Source: Ehretia macrophylla
Lineage: Eukaryota; Streptophyta; Magnoliopsida; Boraginales; Ehretiaceae
Reading direction: 5' to 3'
DNA: 64,000 bases
NCBI GenBank assembly: GCA_037974665.1
Contig: CM075777.1
Location: forward strand, 15,585,001-15,649,000
Shown here one piece after another: positions 12,901 through 25,007 of this stretch. Position numbers and translations under genes: made by a program. The notes under the pieces were generated by a model, which searched no databases, had not been told where the DNA came from, and was given only the letters and a program-made list of their open reading frames with translations. Position 1 is the first letter of the stretch. Every line of letters starts with the position of its first letter.

Positions 12901-13780
12901 CTTAGGCATCACAGTCACCAACACCTTATATAACAAACACCTTACATATTTTTCTGAGCCTGCAAAATGTCTCTACACTTTCTAGACATGGCATTCATAT
13001 ATAGATATGGTACCAAAGAGTGAATCTCTTTGAGCAACACTATGGTAGGGACTTTGTGTTGCTACCCATATTGTGCTTCACGTAACTTTTACAAATATAA
13101 CCAATATATGGAAATTATTTGATTTAAATGACTGCAAAACTAATAGGAAAACATCAATGGTGGACTGGGTAGGAGATTTTCAACTATGCGTAAGATACAA
13201 AGTTGTACCTTGTCCGAGAAACCATTAGAATAATACCCAATAATTTGATGATCCTCATATAACCTCTCTCTCCTTTTCTTTTCAACTGAGTTTTCGACTG
13301 TCGAGTCTACTCTAAATGATATCCATCAAGATTCTTTCTCTGAGGGTATTGTGCACCAGCCCGAACTAATTCAATGATTGTAGCAAAACTGACTGCAATG
13401 AGCAGAAATATCATTCGTGGGTTAGACCTCAACTTCATTCGTGGGTTATAAGAGCCTGTAATTATCATTTGGGTACAACCATGATCTTTCAAATGGTACG
13501 GATTGAAACTCGACTCTCCATGATCTTGGCTCTTATAATGTGAATTCTTTTCGCCTAATCTTCATATTTCTGGTTTGGCAGCTAATCTGCAGAGATCACA
13601 GATGTAAAATTATCACTACTTTAGCTTAACACTTCAAGGTGAGACATTGGCCCCGAAAGAAGTTTGTCAATCTGTATCAATTCACTATTGAATCCAACTG
13701 CTTGGGACTAGTTAATAGTTAATAGATATTACTCTCGAACCAAACCAACCATTTTCCCACAAGGTGAGGACAGTTATATG
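12901..13780. other. Non-coding PPR 3' flank
   Basis: Contains phrases shared with 27230-27460 and 45560-45800 (for example GTGTTGCTAC followed by TGTGCTTCAC). These are duplicated flanks of the PPR units. No coding potential seen. Confidence 0.4.
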
Positions 13781-14060
13781 GATATTTTAATGCTACTTAT
13801 TTCTGTTAAGAATTATCTCCTTTATTAGTTCCATATAAGTGAGGTCTCGTCTAAGTGTTTTTATCCAACTCATTTTAGGTCTTTCTCTACCCCTCCTATG
13901 GGGTGCTATTTTCATACCTTTGCACCTTATAACATCGTCTCCACGAGTCGTCTTCTAATACATCCATTTCGTCTCAGATGATTCTCTCACATTTTATCCT
14001 AAATTGGGGTCACCCTCATGTTTTCTCATATTACTTGTTCTTAATCTTGTCTTTCGTAGT
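13780..14060 (-). mobile_element. RTE-type LINE, C-terminal coding fragment
   Basis: Read on the minus strand one frame gives PKMSWIKTLRRDL then TYMELIKEIILNRNK, the typical extreme C-terminus of plant RTE-clade reverse transcriptase proteins. Further upstream the remnants ENHLR and RRRLVET match the HRLRWFGHV/RRP segment of the same region. Several stops and shifts show it is an old fragment. Only the 3' end is present, as expected for a 5'-truncated LINE. Confidence 0.6.
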
Positions 14061-15215
14061 TAATAAATACTATTCTCCTCCTGCAGCTAGTTGGACAATT
14101 AACGCCTTCTAAGATTAGGGGAAATATCTTCTAAGATTAGTTGGCTAGAAAATCGAACACCACCCAATCTGTCGCATAATGAAGCATGTCGAGTATTCGA
14201 TTATGATTTATGAATAACCAAGGCCTTGTAGTTTTGTACAACACATATAATAATGACAAATTTCATTACTAGTATTTAATGTTTACTCTCTCATAGAAAG
14301 TCAACAATTTTTTATAATGCCCATCTATCTATACTAAAAAAGCTCCTCCAACACATTATTGTAAGTAATAATATTGGGCTCCAATCCTCTTATGAGAATA
14401 ATAATATTCACTCCTCCACGTCCATGAGGCATCTCTAAGTGTTCATTTTCTTACACTTATAATATGATTAATCAATGTCATTGCTAATAAAATATGTTGT
14501 TTTTTTTTTTTTGTGCTAAGCAAGTAAGTAATTCTATTAAGCTCAACAAATCTCTTTACAATAAATTTTTTTTAAAAAAAATCAATCTCACTCACATTTG
14601 AGATGGTACCTCAAACCTCTCAATTAAAAAGCATTGATAGGGTGTCTAGACACTTTCGACCAAGAAAGAACTCCAACCCAAATTCAAATTGAGAAACTAC
14701 AACTGAAATACAAATGCTCTCTTGTTTCCAAAACCATTCCACAACACACACATAGACCATTAATTTGCATACCTCAGGATGTATCATGTGCTCTTACAAC
14801 ATTATTAAGAGTTATAATTCAAAAATATATATTTTGGGTACTAATTTAATGATCATTATACGAAAAAGTACTAAAGCGATATAAGAGTATGACATAGTCT
14901 TGGTAACTGTAATAGTGATGTTAAGGGTTGAAATTTATTACATTCGACCCGAGATGCTTTCTGTAAAACAAAAAAAAGGACAACAGGTGTTATTTGTCGT
15001 GAACTCCCTCCAGTATGAGAGCTAGTATTCGGCTGGGGAATAACATAAGTGACAAATTTAACAATAGATAATATTAGTTATTTTTGAGTCACATTCCATG
15101 TTCTATTTATAGTAATGGATAAGAAATCTTTTTGGGATATGGTTGTGGGCTTCAATAGTCCTTGGTTCTTATTATTATACCAAGTGGCTAGTAGGAAATG
15201 CTCCTTTTACTTTGG
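14061..15215. other. AT-rich intergenic DNA, nothing recognised
   Basis: Contains short A and T runs (for example about 14500-14585) and related flank phrases (14330-14480 resembles 30750-30810). No gene, RNA gene or clear repeat end could be supported. Confidence 0.4.
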
Positions 15216-15590
15216 GTCTGTTTGGATTGAAGGGAAAAAGGGGAAGAGGAAGTAAGGGGAGATATTAGAAAGTTCTCTTTCTTGTTTGTTTTGGAAGTTT
15301 TCAAGGGAAAAAAAAGTGGAGAGATCAAAGCAACCCCTCCCAAGCTCATTTTTTCTTTACCCCAATTTGAGGTAAAATAGAGGGATGGGAGAGTAAGTCT
15401 TCGTTATGAAAGTTATTATTGGCCTAAAAAGCTTATAATCTTTATTTTGATAATAACAAAACATCTAAATTGTGCTTTAGTATTCTTTTTGTATTTTGGG
15501 TAAGACATTCAATCCAACAAAGCAAGTCCACATCAACATGGATCAACTAAATTCAGTCAAAGGCTAGAAAGCTATTGGGTCAAGTCAAAG

Positions 15591-18500
15591 TGTCACGCCC
15601 CAACCCGACCTATGAAGGCTAGACTAGGGTATGACCTAATTCATTTATGCTATTTTGCCTACTTAATCATTTGTTATGATTTAACACTTAACGTTGGTCT
15701 AGAACTCCAAAAGTTTTTTCGAAAAATCGGCAGCATAACGGTTGTATTTAAGACCTTTGGTTTGACCTGATTTTCTAGAATGCCTCAAAATTTTCAATTG
15801 TTAATCCGACTCCGATAAAGATTCCTATTTTGTCATCAATAGATATGCCTACTAATTTATCTCGATAGTCTCGTTTGATTAACAAGGCTAACATGATAAC
15901 TATGTCCTGTTTGTTTGCCAGTTCCTGTCTTGGCAAGTACTTATTATCCCTTAGCTTACGCATAAGCACCTAAGTGAGATTAGACAGAGTTTCATTATAT
16001 GCTTCTTCACCTAATGGTTTAAACACCTATGATAACTACTAATCAAGATAATGAAAGCAATAACCAAATAAAGAGTTCATCTGGTTATAGATAGTACAAT
16101 CCAAAATTAGACCCAAATTACAACAGGGGTCATTTACAACGAAATAAAGAGTCCGCAAACAAACACAACATCCTTAATAGCATCCATGTTCATGAACAGC
16201 ATGCAATGCATATAGTTATTCCAAAGGTTCATCAACTAGCACATTTTCTTCGGGTACCTGTTCCAAATCTGCTTCACATGTGACAAAAAAAATGGTGAAT
16301 CCTTATGAACTCAGCGACGGGGGGGGGGGGGGGGAACAACTGACAAGGGTTTGGAATCCTTTTCCAGTTAATCTTATGAAAACTTATTTAGAAACATGTC
16401 ATATAAAATAAGTAAGTTCATAACATAATATAAATATAAATGAACACATTTACCCGTTTTTTCTCCCCGAGGTCCTCTAGGAACCAAGCGAGAGTACTTA
16501 AACACATAGTGAAAATGATACGGTGAGCTTTCGCTCTTAAGATCAATCGGTGAGCATTTGCTCTCAAGATCATTTTCAATAACCATTGTTGTAGCCGACA
16601 TCAATCATCTACTTATCACTCCAAATGGGTGTACTCCAGATGTACACCAAACCTACGACCCAACTCTCCGAAGGTGGAATGCCAAACGAGAGAGGGAATT
16701 GGACCATGGTAGTCATGGGAGCACTGGCAAGCCCTATGCCGCCCGGCATTCGTGAAACGCTACCATACCACAATAAAAGGTTGTAACCTTGTATGCAATG
16801 CACAATTGTACCATTTAACATTTTACATTAGGAGGTCAACAAAGTAGGTTGCCTTCGAGTAATTATAAGATCACATTTTGACAAGTAAATATACGAGGCA
16901 TGCTTTGACATGTAAATTCACGTTGTAAAACACTTAGGAGCATGTGAACATTTAACAGACAGCCAAGTAATATCATATAAAATAAGTCATATAGCTCATT
17001 TTAGTTCACATATCAAGTGTTGAGATCATACAAGCATGCTACGACACTTACACAAAACCGGGTACAAGAATAGTCCACTTATCAATATGCAATCATTAAG
17101 AATCATGCTTAGAGCTATAAAGATAATTCCGGGCAGCCTATTAACATTCCTCAAAATCAATTATAAGTCACACAAAAGTGGTTTATGACTTAGGAGTCTA
17201 CGTGGCTATTAGGGTTTACAAGGCCGTGCTCGGGTATTGATTTTGTTTGCTAAGGACCACAAGTGACACTTAAACCTTTTCAAGCATACTTAGCAATTAT
17301 TGGGCAGCCTACTAACCAATCAATTGAACACACTTAACCATAAGATCATCACTTAGCAAGTATTCATAAGTAATAAAGCCTCAATTTTGTGCTTACACAT
17401 GCGATTAAGCAACAATTCGTCAAGTAATTAAACCCAAGCCATACATCAATTAATTAAGCATCCTCAAGCACCCAAAACAGCCCACACAACTTCTAATTTC
17501 CACAATTCCAAGCATTCAACACCTCAAGTAAAGTTACAACATGATTCAAAGCATATTACCAAGCAAAATTTCGACTACAATGGTCTGTTTTTTCTCATTC
17601 GTTTAGCCAAGTAAATAACCTCAAAATTTCAGTGAACCAAATTTCAAATTTAATCGTAATGAGTGTTTTAAATCTAGGAACAAACCTCGCTGCATTTAGA
17701 GTTCGGACTTAGGAGTTATGGCCAAAACCATGAGACTACGCAAAACTGCCCAGATTCATACACATCTCGATATTTGCCATTTGTGAGGCCTTTAAACTCA
17801 AAATTAGCCTTAGCCTATTTCTGAAACATATATTCATAACTGAAGAATCTAGTGACCTACCAAATTTCATGCATTTTTATCAATTTTTATGAGACCAAAA
17901 ACACTTCGTTCTACAAGGTCAGTAATCTGCCAGAAAAACGTGTTTATATATCTCTAAGTTTCTAGCCATTATCAAGCCATGCATGACTAGATAAGCTCAT
18001 ATAAACACATATACATGAACTTCAAGAGTAAATACAGCCATATGAGAGCATGCATGTGAGTTTTGAAAGCATTTAAAAGGTTTTAACCCTCACCTTAGCA
18101 AGTTGATGGATGAAAATGCAAGAACGCCCTTGAATCGCACGAATAGCCTATTTTCCTTGCTTTGGCCGAGTGGTAGCTTGTTTTTCTTTAAATCCTAGCT
18201 TAGTTAGCATATACTTAGTGTGTGCATGTGATTAGAACAAAAAGAAATGGAAGAAAACTCTTAAAGTTACCTATGGCCGAAAATTATGAGTTTTGTGAGC
18301 TTGTGCGAATTTCTTGCTATGTTGCTTGCTTGTTGCTTGCTTTGGCCGAAGCTTGAGTGGTCTAGAGAGAAAAATTTCAGTCTTGGGAGCTCAAGGGAGC
18401 CATGGCCGAAATGAGAGGAGAAGAGAAAGAGTTTGAGAGGAAAATTGATGTTGAAGAGTTGTGTGTGCGTGTGTGTCGGCCGTAGGCCTTGCAATAGTTG

Positions 18501-19150
18501 GATTTTGTTTGTTATTTGAGCATTTTTTTTTTGAATTTTAAGCATGCTTGGGTGAGTAGGCCGAGAAAGGAAGCTTGGGGTAGGGTGTATGGGAATTTTT
18601 TATGCATTGTGTTTTGTGTGTGTCATAGATTGTCTAGGATTATTTGAAATTATGCAAAGCTTGACCAAATGCTAGGCATGGCCGGCCATGGCATGCTAGA
18701 TTTCTTGGCTTTTGAGTTATATTTATGCTTAATCTATTGTAGGCTAAGAGTATTTTATGTTTAGGAGTTTGTGTTGTAAGAGAATGTTGGAAATTTAGGG
18801 AACCTAGGTAGAATAGAATATAAGAATGTTTGAGATAGTTTAATATTATTTTAGTGTTAATGGAATTTGTAGGATTTTTTTATTGTCTAGTTCTTTGTGT
18901 AGGAATCTTTATTGATTAACGTGTAGGCAGGCTTTCTTAGGTCTAGGGAACGCACTATGAGATAAGGCACGAACTTTAAGACAATGCACATACTCCAAAG
19001 TAAATGCAAGCAACCCTAGGTGAATGCACGTAAATCAATGCAATGCACATAATTTCAAGGTACGACTCTTAAACCAAGGTTAGGGCATGTAGTTCAAGGT
19101 TAGGGCGCATGAATCGAGGTAAGACAAGTTATTCGGGGTCGAGCCTCACA
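15591..19150 (-). mobile_element. Ty3-type solo LTR with 5-bp target duplication
   Basis: A non-coding unit of about 3.56 kb starting TGTCACGCCCCAACCCGACC and ending GGTCGAGCCTCACA, flanked on both sides by CAAAG (15586-15590 and 19151-19155). The host LTR sequence continues across the gap. There is no internal repeat of the ends, no primer site and no coding region, so it is a solo LTR. It is the same family as 1-2642, in the opposite orientation. Length and TGTGAG...GTGACA ends (minus strand) suggest a chromovirus of the Tekay/Del kind. A 14-base poly-G run lies near 16321. Confidence 0.8.
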
Positions 19151-19349
19151 CAAAGCCCAATCAGAAAATGTATCAAAGCCCAAAAAGGTAATCTTTTGTC
19201 TTGTCTCATTCAAATGAAGACTCTTAGGGGAATCAAGTTATGAAGACCCGAAGAAAAAGGCATGTTAACTCAAAGAATTTGAGTTAAAGATTCGACGATA
19301 AAGAGGGAGTCACAAGGAAGGAGACATGGCGACAAACTGATATGCTGCC

Positions 19350-22345
19350 TTGATCTTTCTTTGTCTCGAACCCCATACCCCTATAATAATGGTAGAGTAA
19401 GGGGTGGCCCTAAAGCTGAATTGATCGGTGGTGGTTGGTCGAAGCTCCAGTAGGTAGCCACTCCCTTCTCAGAGAACCGTACGTGAGACTTCCGCCTCAT
19501 ACGGCTCCATCCCGAGCTTCCGTCATCAGCCTTAGCATTAGACCACTATCTATGCATGTATTTTCAGCCTGGACTCTCGAATTTTTTGTTTCTCAAGTGG
19601 TGGCGAACAATGGTGCTTGCCTTACGAGAGATGCCCGCCCGTTGGGCCTGGCTTGCTTCCTGCCCGAAAGAACTGCTCACTAGCTAGCCGGACTAGTAGG
19701 GGCCCTATCTGGAGAAATACTGAAAACCATGCCTTTCGAACCGAATGCAAGGCCCGTCTTTTAAATCAAAAGAAAAATGGGCTCGTTGGGAAGAAAGATG
19801 GAGTGCGGCCTGTAGAGCACATGTAAGGCACAGTCGGGTTGCTCAAATCGACTCTTCCCACTCTCTTGTGAGTTCAAATCTTTTATGTGGTGAGGTTGAC
19901 CGGTTCGCTTTCCCTTCACCCCTTAAATCTATCTATAACAACTACAAAGCATGAATGACTCTTGCTCTCGGTAAAATCCATTAGATTAATAGAAGACAGT
20001 TCTAGTAGAATCCTAAGAGGACTTGAACCTAGTACTCATTCCTAAAGCAAGCATTTCCATTGCGCCTGCTATTCCCTTTTGAAGAAGTTAATCCGGATCC
20101 TCATCCTCATCTCTTGAACTCTCGGCTGATTCAGCAGGACGGTTTATACTTTGTAGGTTCTTGGGGGAAACTCGTAAATATGCGAAAAAATAGCCCTTTC
20201 TTTTGGTGGTGTACAGTTGTGGTTTTGGAATCAATTTTTCTAGAGCCCGCCCGAAATCGACAATTTAAAAAGGGCTATTCGATAGAATAATAGATCCGAA
20301 GGGGTAAGGCATCGGTCGGTCCTAGAAACGGCGGCAGCGGCGCGAGGAGTTAACGACCGGACGTGCTGCAACCTAGGGATCACCAGGCAGCTCTTTCGCT
20401 CTATAGGGATCGGGGGGGCATAACACAATTCTTCTTGGAGGAGGGTTGTTTGCCCGGGTGACTGATCCTGCCCGAGACGCGTTCGTTGACAAAACCGCCA
20501 TAGGAATTCCGACTTTCCCGGTTTCTGAAAGAGTAGTGGCTTGTGTCTCCGGCTCTGGGAGAACTTTACCTATAGCTAACCGTTAGAGCTTTAGGCATGA
20601 TCTTTGTAATGTAGTTCAGCGCCTCTACTACCAGTCTGCAGTAATTCAAATTGCTTCTTCGGATCAGTAAGGAAAATATTAACTCACACATACCGCAGTG
20701 TATTGTTGTCAACTCATATAGTCGTACCTACCAGCAACAAGACGACTACTCCCTGCACGCCACTAAACAGCGCTATTTAACGCTTTGGTTCGCCCAATAC
20801 AAGAACTATAGCCCAACCTAGCTTAAGGCTAAAGCCGTGGACTACGCCCCCGTGAGAGCCCAATCTAAGGTAAAGAAAGAAAGATAGAGTGGAAGCACTT
20901 TTGCTCTGCTTGGATTGGCATGGCTGTCCCCCTTTGCTGGTTAAGGCTCGGCCTTTGACTCTACTTGCCTCTACTTTTCTCATGTCAAGCGTACAAGTGT
21001 AGTTTAGTAGGATTAACTTCTAAAGACAGAAATCCTTTTTCATCTCCCTTGTATAATTCGACGTCTTAACCTGACTTCCTGAACTTAGTTGATTGTTAAA
21101 GTAGTAGCTCTGGATCGAGAGTTGGATGCTTACCTTATTAGAAAAGGAGAAAAGGCTCTACTAGTTGGAAAGGAAAGGACAAGACCACCTTTCGTACATT
21201 TCTACTGGTCTAAGATGTTTGGATTTTTCAAAACTCCATGGACATGCAGAAGAGAAATGCTATCCCCACTCGGACCAAGACATAACTTTTACTTGTTCAA
21301 ATAACAATTAAGGTGAAGCAGGGTCAGGAACGGCAAATCTCTTTATGATAAAAAGATCCATTTTGCAAATTTGTTATTACGGGTAGTTCCTACAAAGAAT
21401 CGGACTAATGACGTATACAATACTGGAATTCTCGATGTAGATGCTACATAGTTGGTTCTCATCCTTCAGAGACTACGAGCAACCCCAAAACAAGCAACTA
21501 GGCTTTCTGTCCAAGTTGAGGCAAAGCCTCAAAAACCCTAGCGACTTTGCCTAGTGTCTTTTCAAAGAAGAAATTAGAAGATGGCGACCTGGTGACGACT
21601 AATGGGTCAAGTTGGTCAGAGCAAGTTGTGTTGGGGTATAGAGCCGTAAGCACGGTAGGGGGTGACAGAAGATGTGCTCGGCATTTTTGGTAGTGAGCGG
21701 GTACGAAATCATCAAAGTTATGTTTTACCGCTATATGGGTAGCGAAAAAGGAAAAGATCAATGTCTTCATGTGAAGCAAGCACCGAGTGAAAAAATCAGT
21801 CACTTCATTGCCTGGCGACTCCAACTTGACCAATCTACATCTTCTTCCTAATCGATCAGAAAGAGAGTTGGTTAAGAAGCACGAGTCGAAGGCCTTAACA
21901 GAATATCCCTGTTCGAACGTATGAGTAGCTGTCACAAATCGAAGGGGAAAGAAAGAGTTAATCTACGAGGAAGGGGGGAAGAAGATGGCTCAGCTCTTAG
22001 CCGATCTTTTTCTTTTCTTTGTTGATTCCTCTCAATGAAATTTTCCATGTTGCACTAAGTTACTTACGGATGTATGCATGCAGTCCGAGAACACTTTGGG
22101 GTGAACACCCATCCGAACAAGTAGGGTCAATAGTTCAGCATTTAGGCCATAACAGTTAGCAACAAAAAAATATTTAACCCAACAAGTGCTCTCCGAACCA
22201 AGCTAGATAGTTTCCTATCACTAAGCACTTCCATAGTTACAGGCATAGCTATGAGGTACTGCCCGATATCCATGAATCCTCTCTTTCAAGACCTATTCCG
22301 CGAGATCCAAAACATCGCCATTGCTACTAACTATAGTATAGCCAT
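19350..22345. other. Mitochondrial-type DNA insertion (NUMT), about 3 kb
   Basis: Base composition changes sharply to balanced GC with the word usage typical of plant mitochondrial non-coding DNA, and a group II intron domain V lies at 19474-19507 on the minus strand. None of the short open frames inside (for example 20060-20290 or 21498-21935) is a recognised mitochondrial gene, and none should be taken as a nuclear gene. The block sits inside a SIRE-like LTR; both junctions show TGCCT (about 19345 and 22345), which fits end-joining at microhomology. Which mitochondrial region it came from is not known to me. Confidence 0.65.
19474..19507 (-). ncRNA. Group II intron domain V (relic in mitochondrial-type insert)
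   Basis: The 34-nt minus-strand sequence starts GAGCCGTATGAGGCG and ends CACGTACGGTTC. It folds as the short hairpin with the AGC-bulge-type layout of domain V in class IIA plant organelle introns. A domain VI-like stretch follows on the minus strand toward 19440. Without the rest of the intron it is a relic; the parent intron was not identified. Confidence 0.7.
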
Positions 22346-23585
22346 TGCCTAAGTATGATTTGTATAACTCATAATTTCTCCAAAAAGGTTTTTCATAAAA
22401 GATTTTTCGTATTTACAAAATATCTTTCGAACAAATATCAATTTGAAATCATCTTTGAAAAATAGTTTTTTGGTTTTCAAACTCTTATGTTATTAAAATC
22501 GTTTTAAATCTTTTCAAGAGTTTTGAAAATGTTTTGAGATGTTAAAAAATGCTATAAACACTTTTTGAACAAGTGTCCTTAAAAAGTGCCCAAATGACTT
22601 ACTATTAAACAAATTGTTTTGGGGCTCAAAATATCACTTTTCAGCATTTTTCAGCATCCGGGCATTACTGCCCTTATCCGGTCGCCTGGATAGGAGCCAC
22701 AACGACCGGCAGAGAAAGCTAATCCGGGCGATACATGCCTTTTTCAGGCGCCTGGAAAAAGGCCTCAGCGACCGGATAGCTTAACGGGAAAATTCAGGAT
22801 TTATGCATTATATCCGTTTTGTGTCTAACTTTTCCCTCTTTTTAAGCCATGCTCTCTCACCATCTCAAACATCTCTCCAAGCCTTAATCTTCAGATTTCT
22901 AAGCTATTTCAAAGAGCTTTTCATATCTTTTTCATTGAGAAATCTTAAGCTATCACTTTCATATCTTTGAGCATTCAAAGTGTTATTCAATTGTAATATC
23001 AAACTAATTAGGAGTTGTTATTCTTATTCATATTTTCACACAATCATTGTATTACACTCTTACACATAGATTGAGATAATCATTGTGAGAAGAAGTGTTG
23101 TAATCTTTTGTGGACTCAAAAGAAGAGAGATTAGTAGGTTGAGCTTCACCTACACTTGAAGAAGCTTGTGTAACTCTTGTGGATTCAAGAGTATTGTAGT
23201 TGGTTCTTTGCTTCATCAACATTTGAAGAAGCATCTTAGTGAAGACTGTTTAAATCCTAAGGGAAGGGAAGACCTTAGGTGGTGGACTAGGCCTCCGGGA
23301 GTGCGAACCACTTGAAAATCATTGTGTTTGATTTCTCTTACCCTCTCTCTTTATTTGTCATTTAACTTCCTTTGGATATTGCTTACATTGATTGTTTAAT
23401 TGTTGTTGATTTATCCACTTGAAGTTCAATCCTTGAAGTGCTAAATATTTATCTAGTGCTATAAACCTATATGCTTACTAAGTGCTTGATAAATTGCCTA
23501 TAAGAACTTCTAGAGTATAATTATCTCTTACTAGATAGTATTTCCGCATTAAGATTTTTAAATTTAGTAATCTTGCCAAACAACC

Positions 23586-23613
23586 TAATTCATCTCCCCC
23601 CCCCCCCCCCCCC
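23586..23613 (+). repeat. Poly-C tract
   Basis: A run of about 18 C inside the 3' part of the SIRE-like LTR. Such a tract is a normal feature near that LTR end, but its exact length is prone to sequencing error. Confidence 0.8.
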
Positions 23614-23846
23614 TTTCTCCCCTCTTAGGTTATATAGGACCAACATTTATTTTACACATAAAAATTTATTCATCCCTTCTATTTTTTTTCAATCCAAACA
23701 AAAGATACAAATACTCTTTTATAATACTCTCATTTTCTCAAATTATTCAATCCAAACATAATTTAATCATCTCTTCTCCTGTCCTTTATAATTCTCTCAT
23801 TTTCTCTCATTTATTAAATTTTCCCCCCTCAATCCAAACACTCTGA

Positions 23847-25007
23847 GGACTATTGTGGGTACTCACGTAATTTCTCCATTATCAGTGAATGAGATCATTT
23901 GGGATTTACCCATAAACTTTTGGGGGCTATATGGCTTTTACCTCTGATTAGCCACTATTTTATTTGGGTATTACAATTTAATGTACATGGGTGCTTTTAT
24001 AGGAGATACAATAATATGATTTATAAGAACTCATAGAGAATATAAGCAGAAGCATTTTCGGTCAACAATACCTTGCTACTCTCAAACCTAGGCTTATAAT
24101 TTGGTCAACGCATGCGAAGTTCACGAGGCTTATAATTGCTCATCTTAGAGATCAAAATTGCATCCTTTATGATATTAGGTTATTAAAAGCTTCCTTTTGA
24201 TTTTGTTTATTTTAACGTGATTAATAGATTGGGGGTAATAGTGTTATTGACTAGGTAGCACGGAAATTTTTGTGTTTTTTGGTTAAGAGTTGCACACAAC
24301 TTAAGAAATATGTTTTGCCATTAGATTAGTTAATATTCTAAATGCTTTGATTGAATCTTACCAACAAAACCATTGCTTCCGAAATAGGATAATTGCTCAT
24401 GTATCTATTAGTAAGGTCTTTACAATTTTATAGTGAAATGTGCATCAAGTTTTGCTTCTGTAACATTTGTTCGAATAGTCTTATCTAAGTCAATTTCACT
24501 CCTTTGTGGGTACAAATTAGTTGTGGAAACATAAAACTATTCGCATTTAATACAGAATTTTAAATTCATTTTAGAATTATAAATCACATAATACGACTGC
24601 ACATTCAATACATATCAATATTATATTACTTGATGAAATCAATTAATTTTTTAAATTTATATTTAAGGTATCACTAACACATTTGAAGTATATGTTATTA
24701 ATAGCGGATGCATATTGCATCACCCATTGAACTCATTTTTCTTTTAAAAATGTATATTTGTAAAGTATTTTTAAATAAAAAATTTATCTAGAGCCGACCA
24801 AACAAAAAGTATTTATATATTTGTAGTAAACTAGTTTTTATCCCATTGAACAAATATGCTTTATTCGGCCCGACATACTATTATATATTCGATTCATATC
24901 CATCTTATATTCGGGGCCCCAAATAATAAAATAAAACCGTGGAGCCTCCATTTTTAAGGAATCGGATTCGCGCGGCAGGTCTTATTGGCTCACTCACTTC
25001 ATATTAT
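23847..25007 (+). other. 5' flank of PPR pseudogene B, mosaic of two flank types
   Basis: From 23880 to about 24450 it matches the upstream flanks of the intact PPR genes (31560-32260 and 40200-40720). From about 24550 to 25005 it matches instead the upstream flank of the inverted PPR gene (reverse complement of about 58200-58950), including the phrase AAAACCGTGGAG. It thus contains an old promoter and leader region, but the start codon that followed has been deleted. Confidence 0.6.

Larger units (their letters stand above)
15400..23645 (+). mobile_element. SIRE/Maximus-like copia LTR, probably solo, split in three
   Basis: Three pieces read as one LTR when the younger insertions are left aside: about 15400-15590 (containing TTTTGATAATAACAAAAC, a usual 5' feature of SIRE LTRs), 19151 to about 19349, and about 22345-23645 (ending with GGTGGACTAGGCCTCCGGG, an AATTCATC plus poly-C tract and a terminal CA). 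Combined length is about 1.7 kb. No internal coding region is attached, so it appears to be a solo LTR. Lineage is assigned from remembered SIRE LTR phrasing, not from a search. Confidence 0.55.
15216..23846. mobile_element. MITE-like sequence split by nested insertions
   Basis: The left piece (15216 to about 15400) begins GGTCTGTTTGGATTGAAGG; the right piece (about 23646-23846) ends with the near reverse complement (CCTCAATCCAAACACTC at about 23826). Both halves have the purine/pyrimidine asymmetry of a foldback element. Everything between about 15400 and 23645 is later inserted material. Short terminal inverted repeat and non-coding nature suggest a MITE; superfamily and exact target duplication are not resolved. 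Confidence 0.5.

Noticed and set aside
19980-20060. Possible tRNA on the minus strand (GGTTCAAGTCC near 20010)
   Set aside because: The T-arm-like string has no matching acceptor stem or anticodon arm; probably chance within mitochondrial-type DNA.
20060-21935. Open frames of 60-145 codons in the mitochondrial-type block
   Set aside because: None matches a mitochondrial protein that I can recall, and the block is a nuclear insertion without expression signals.
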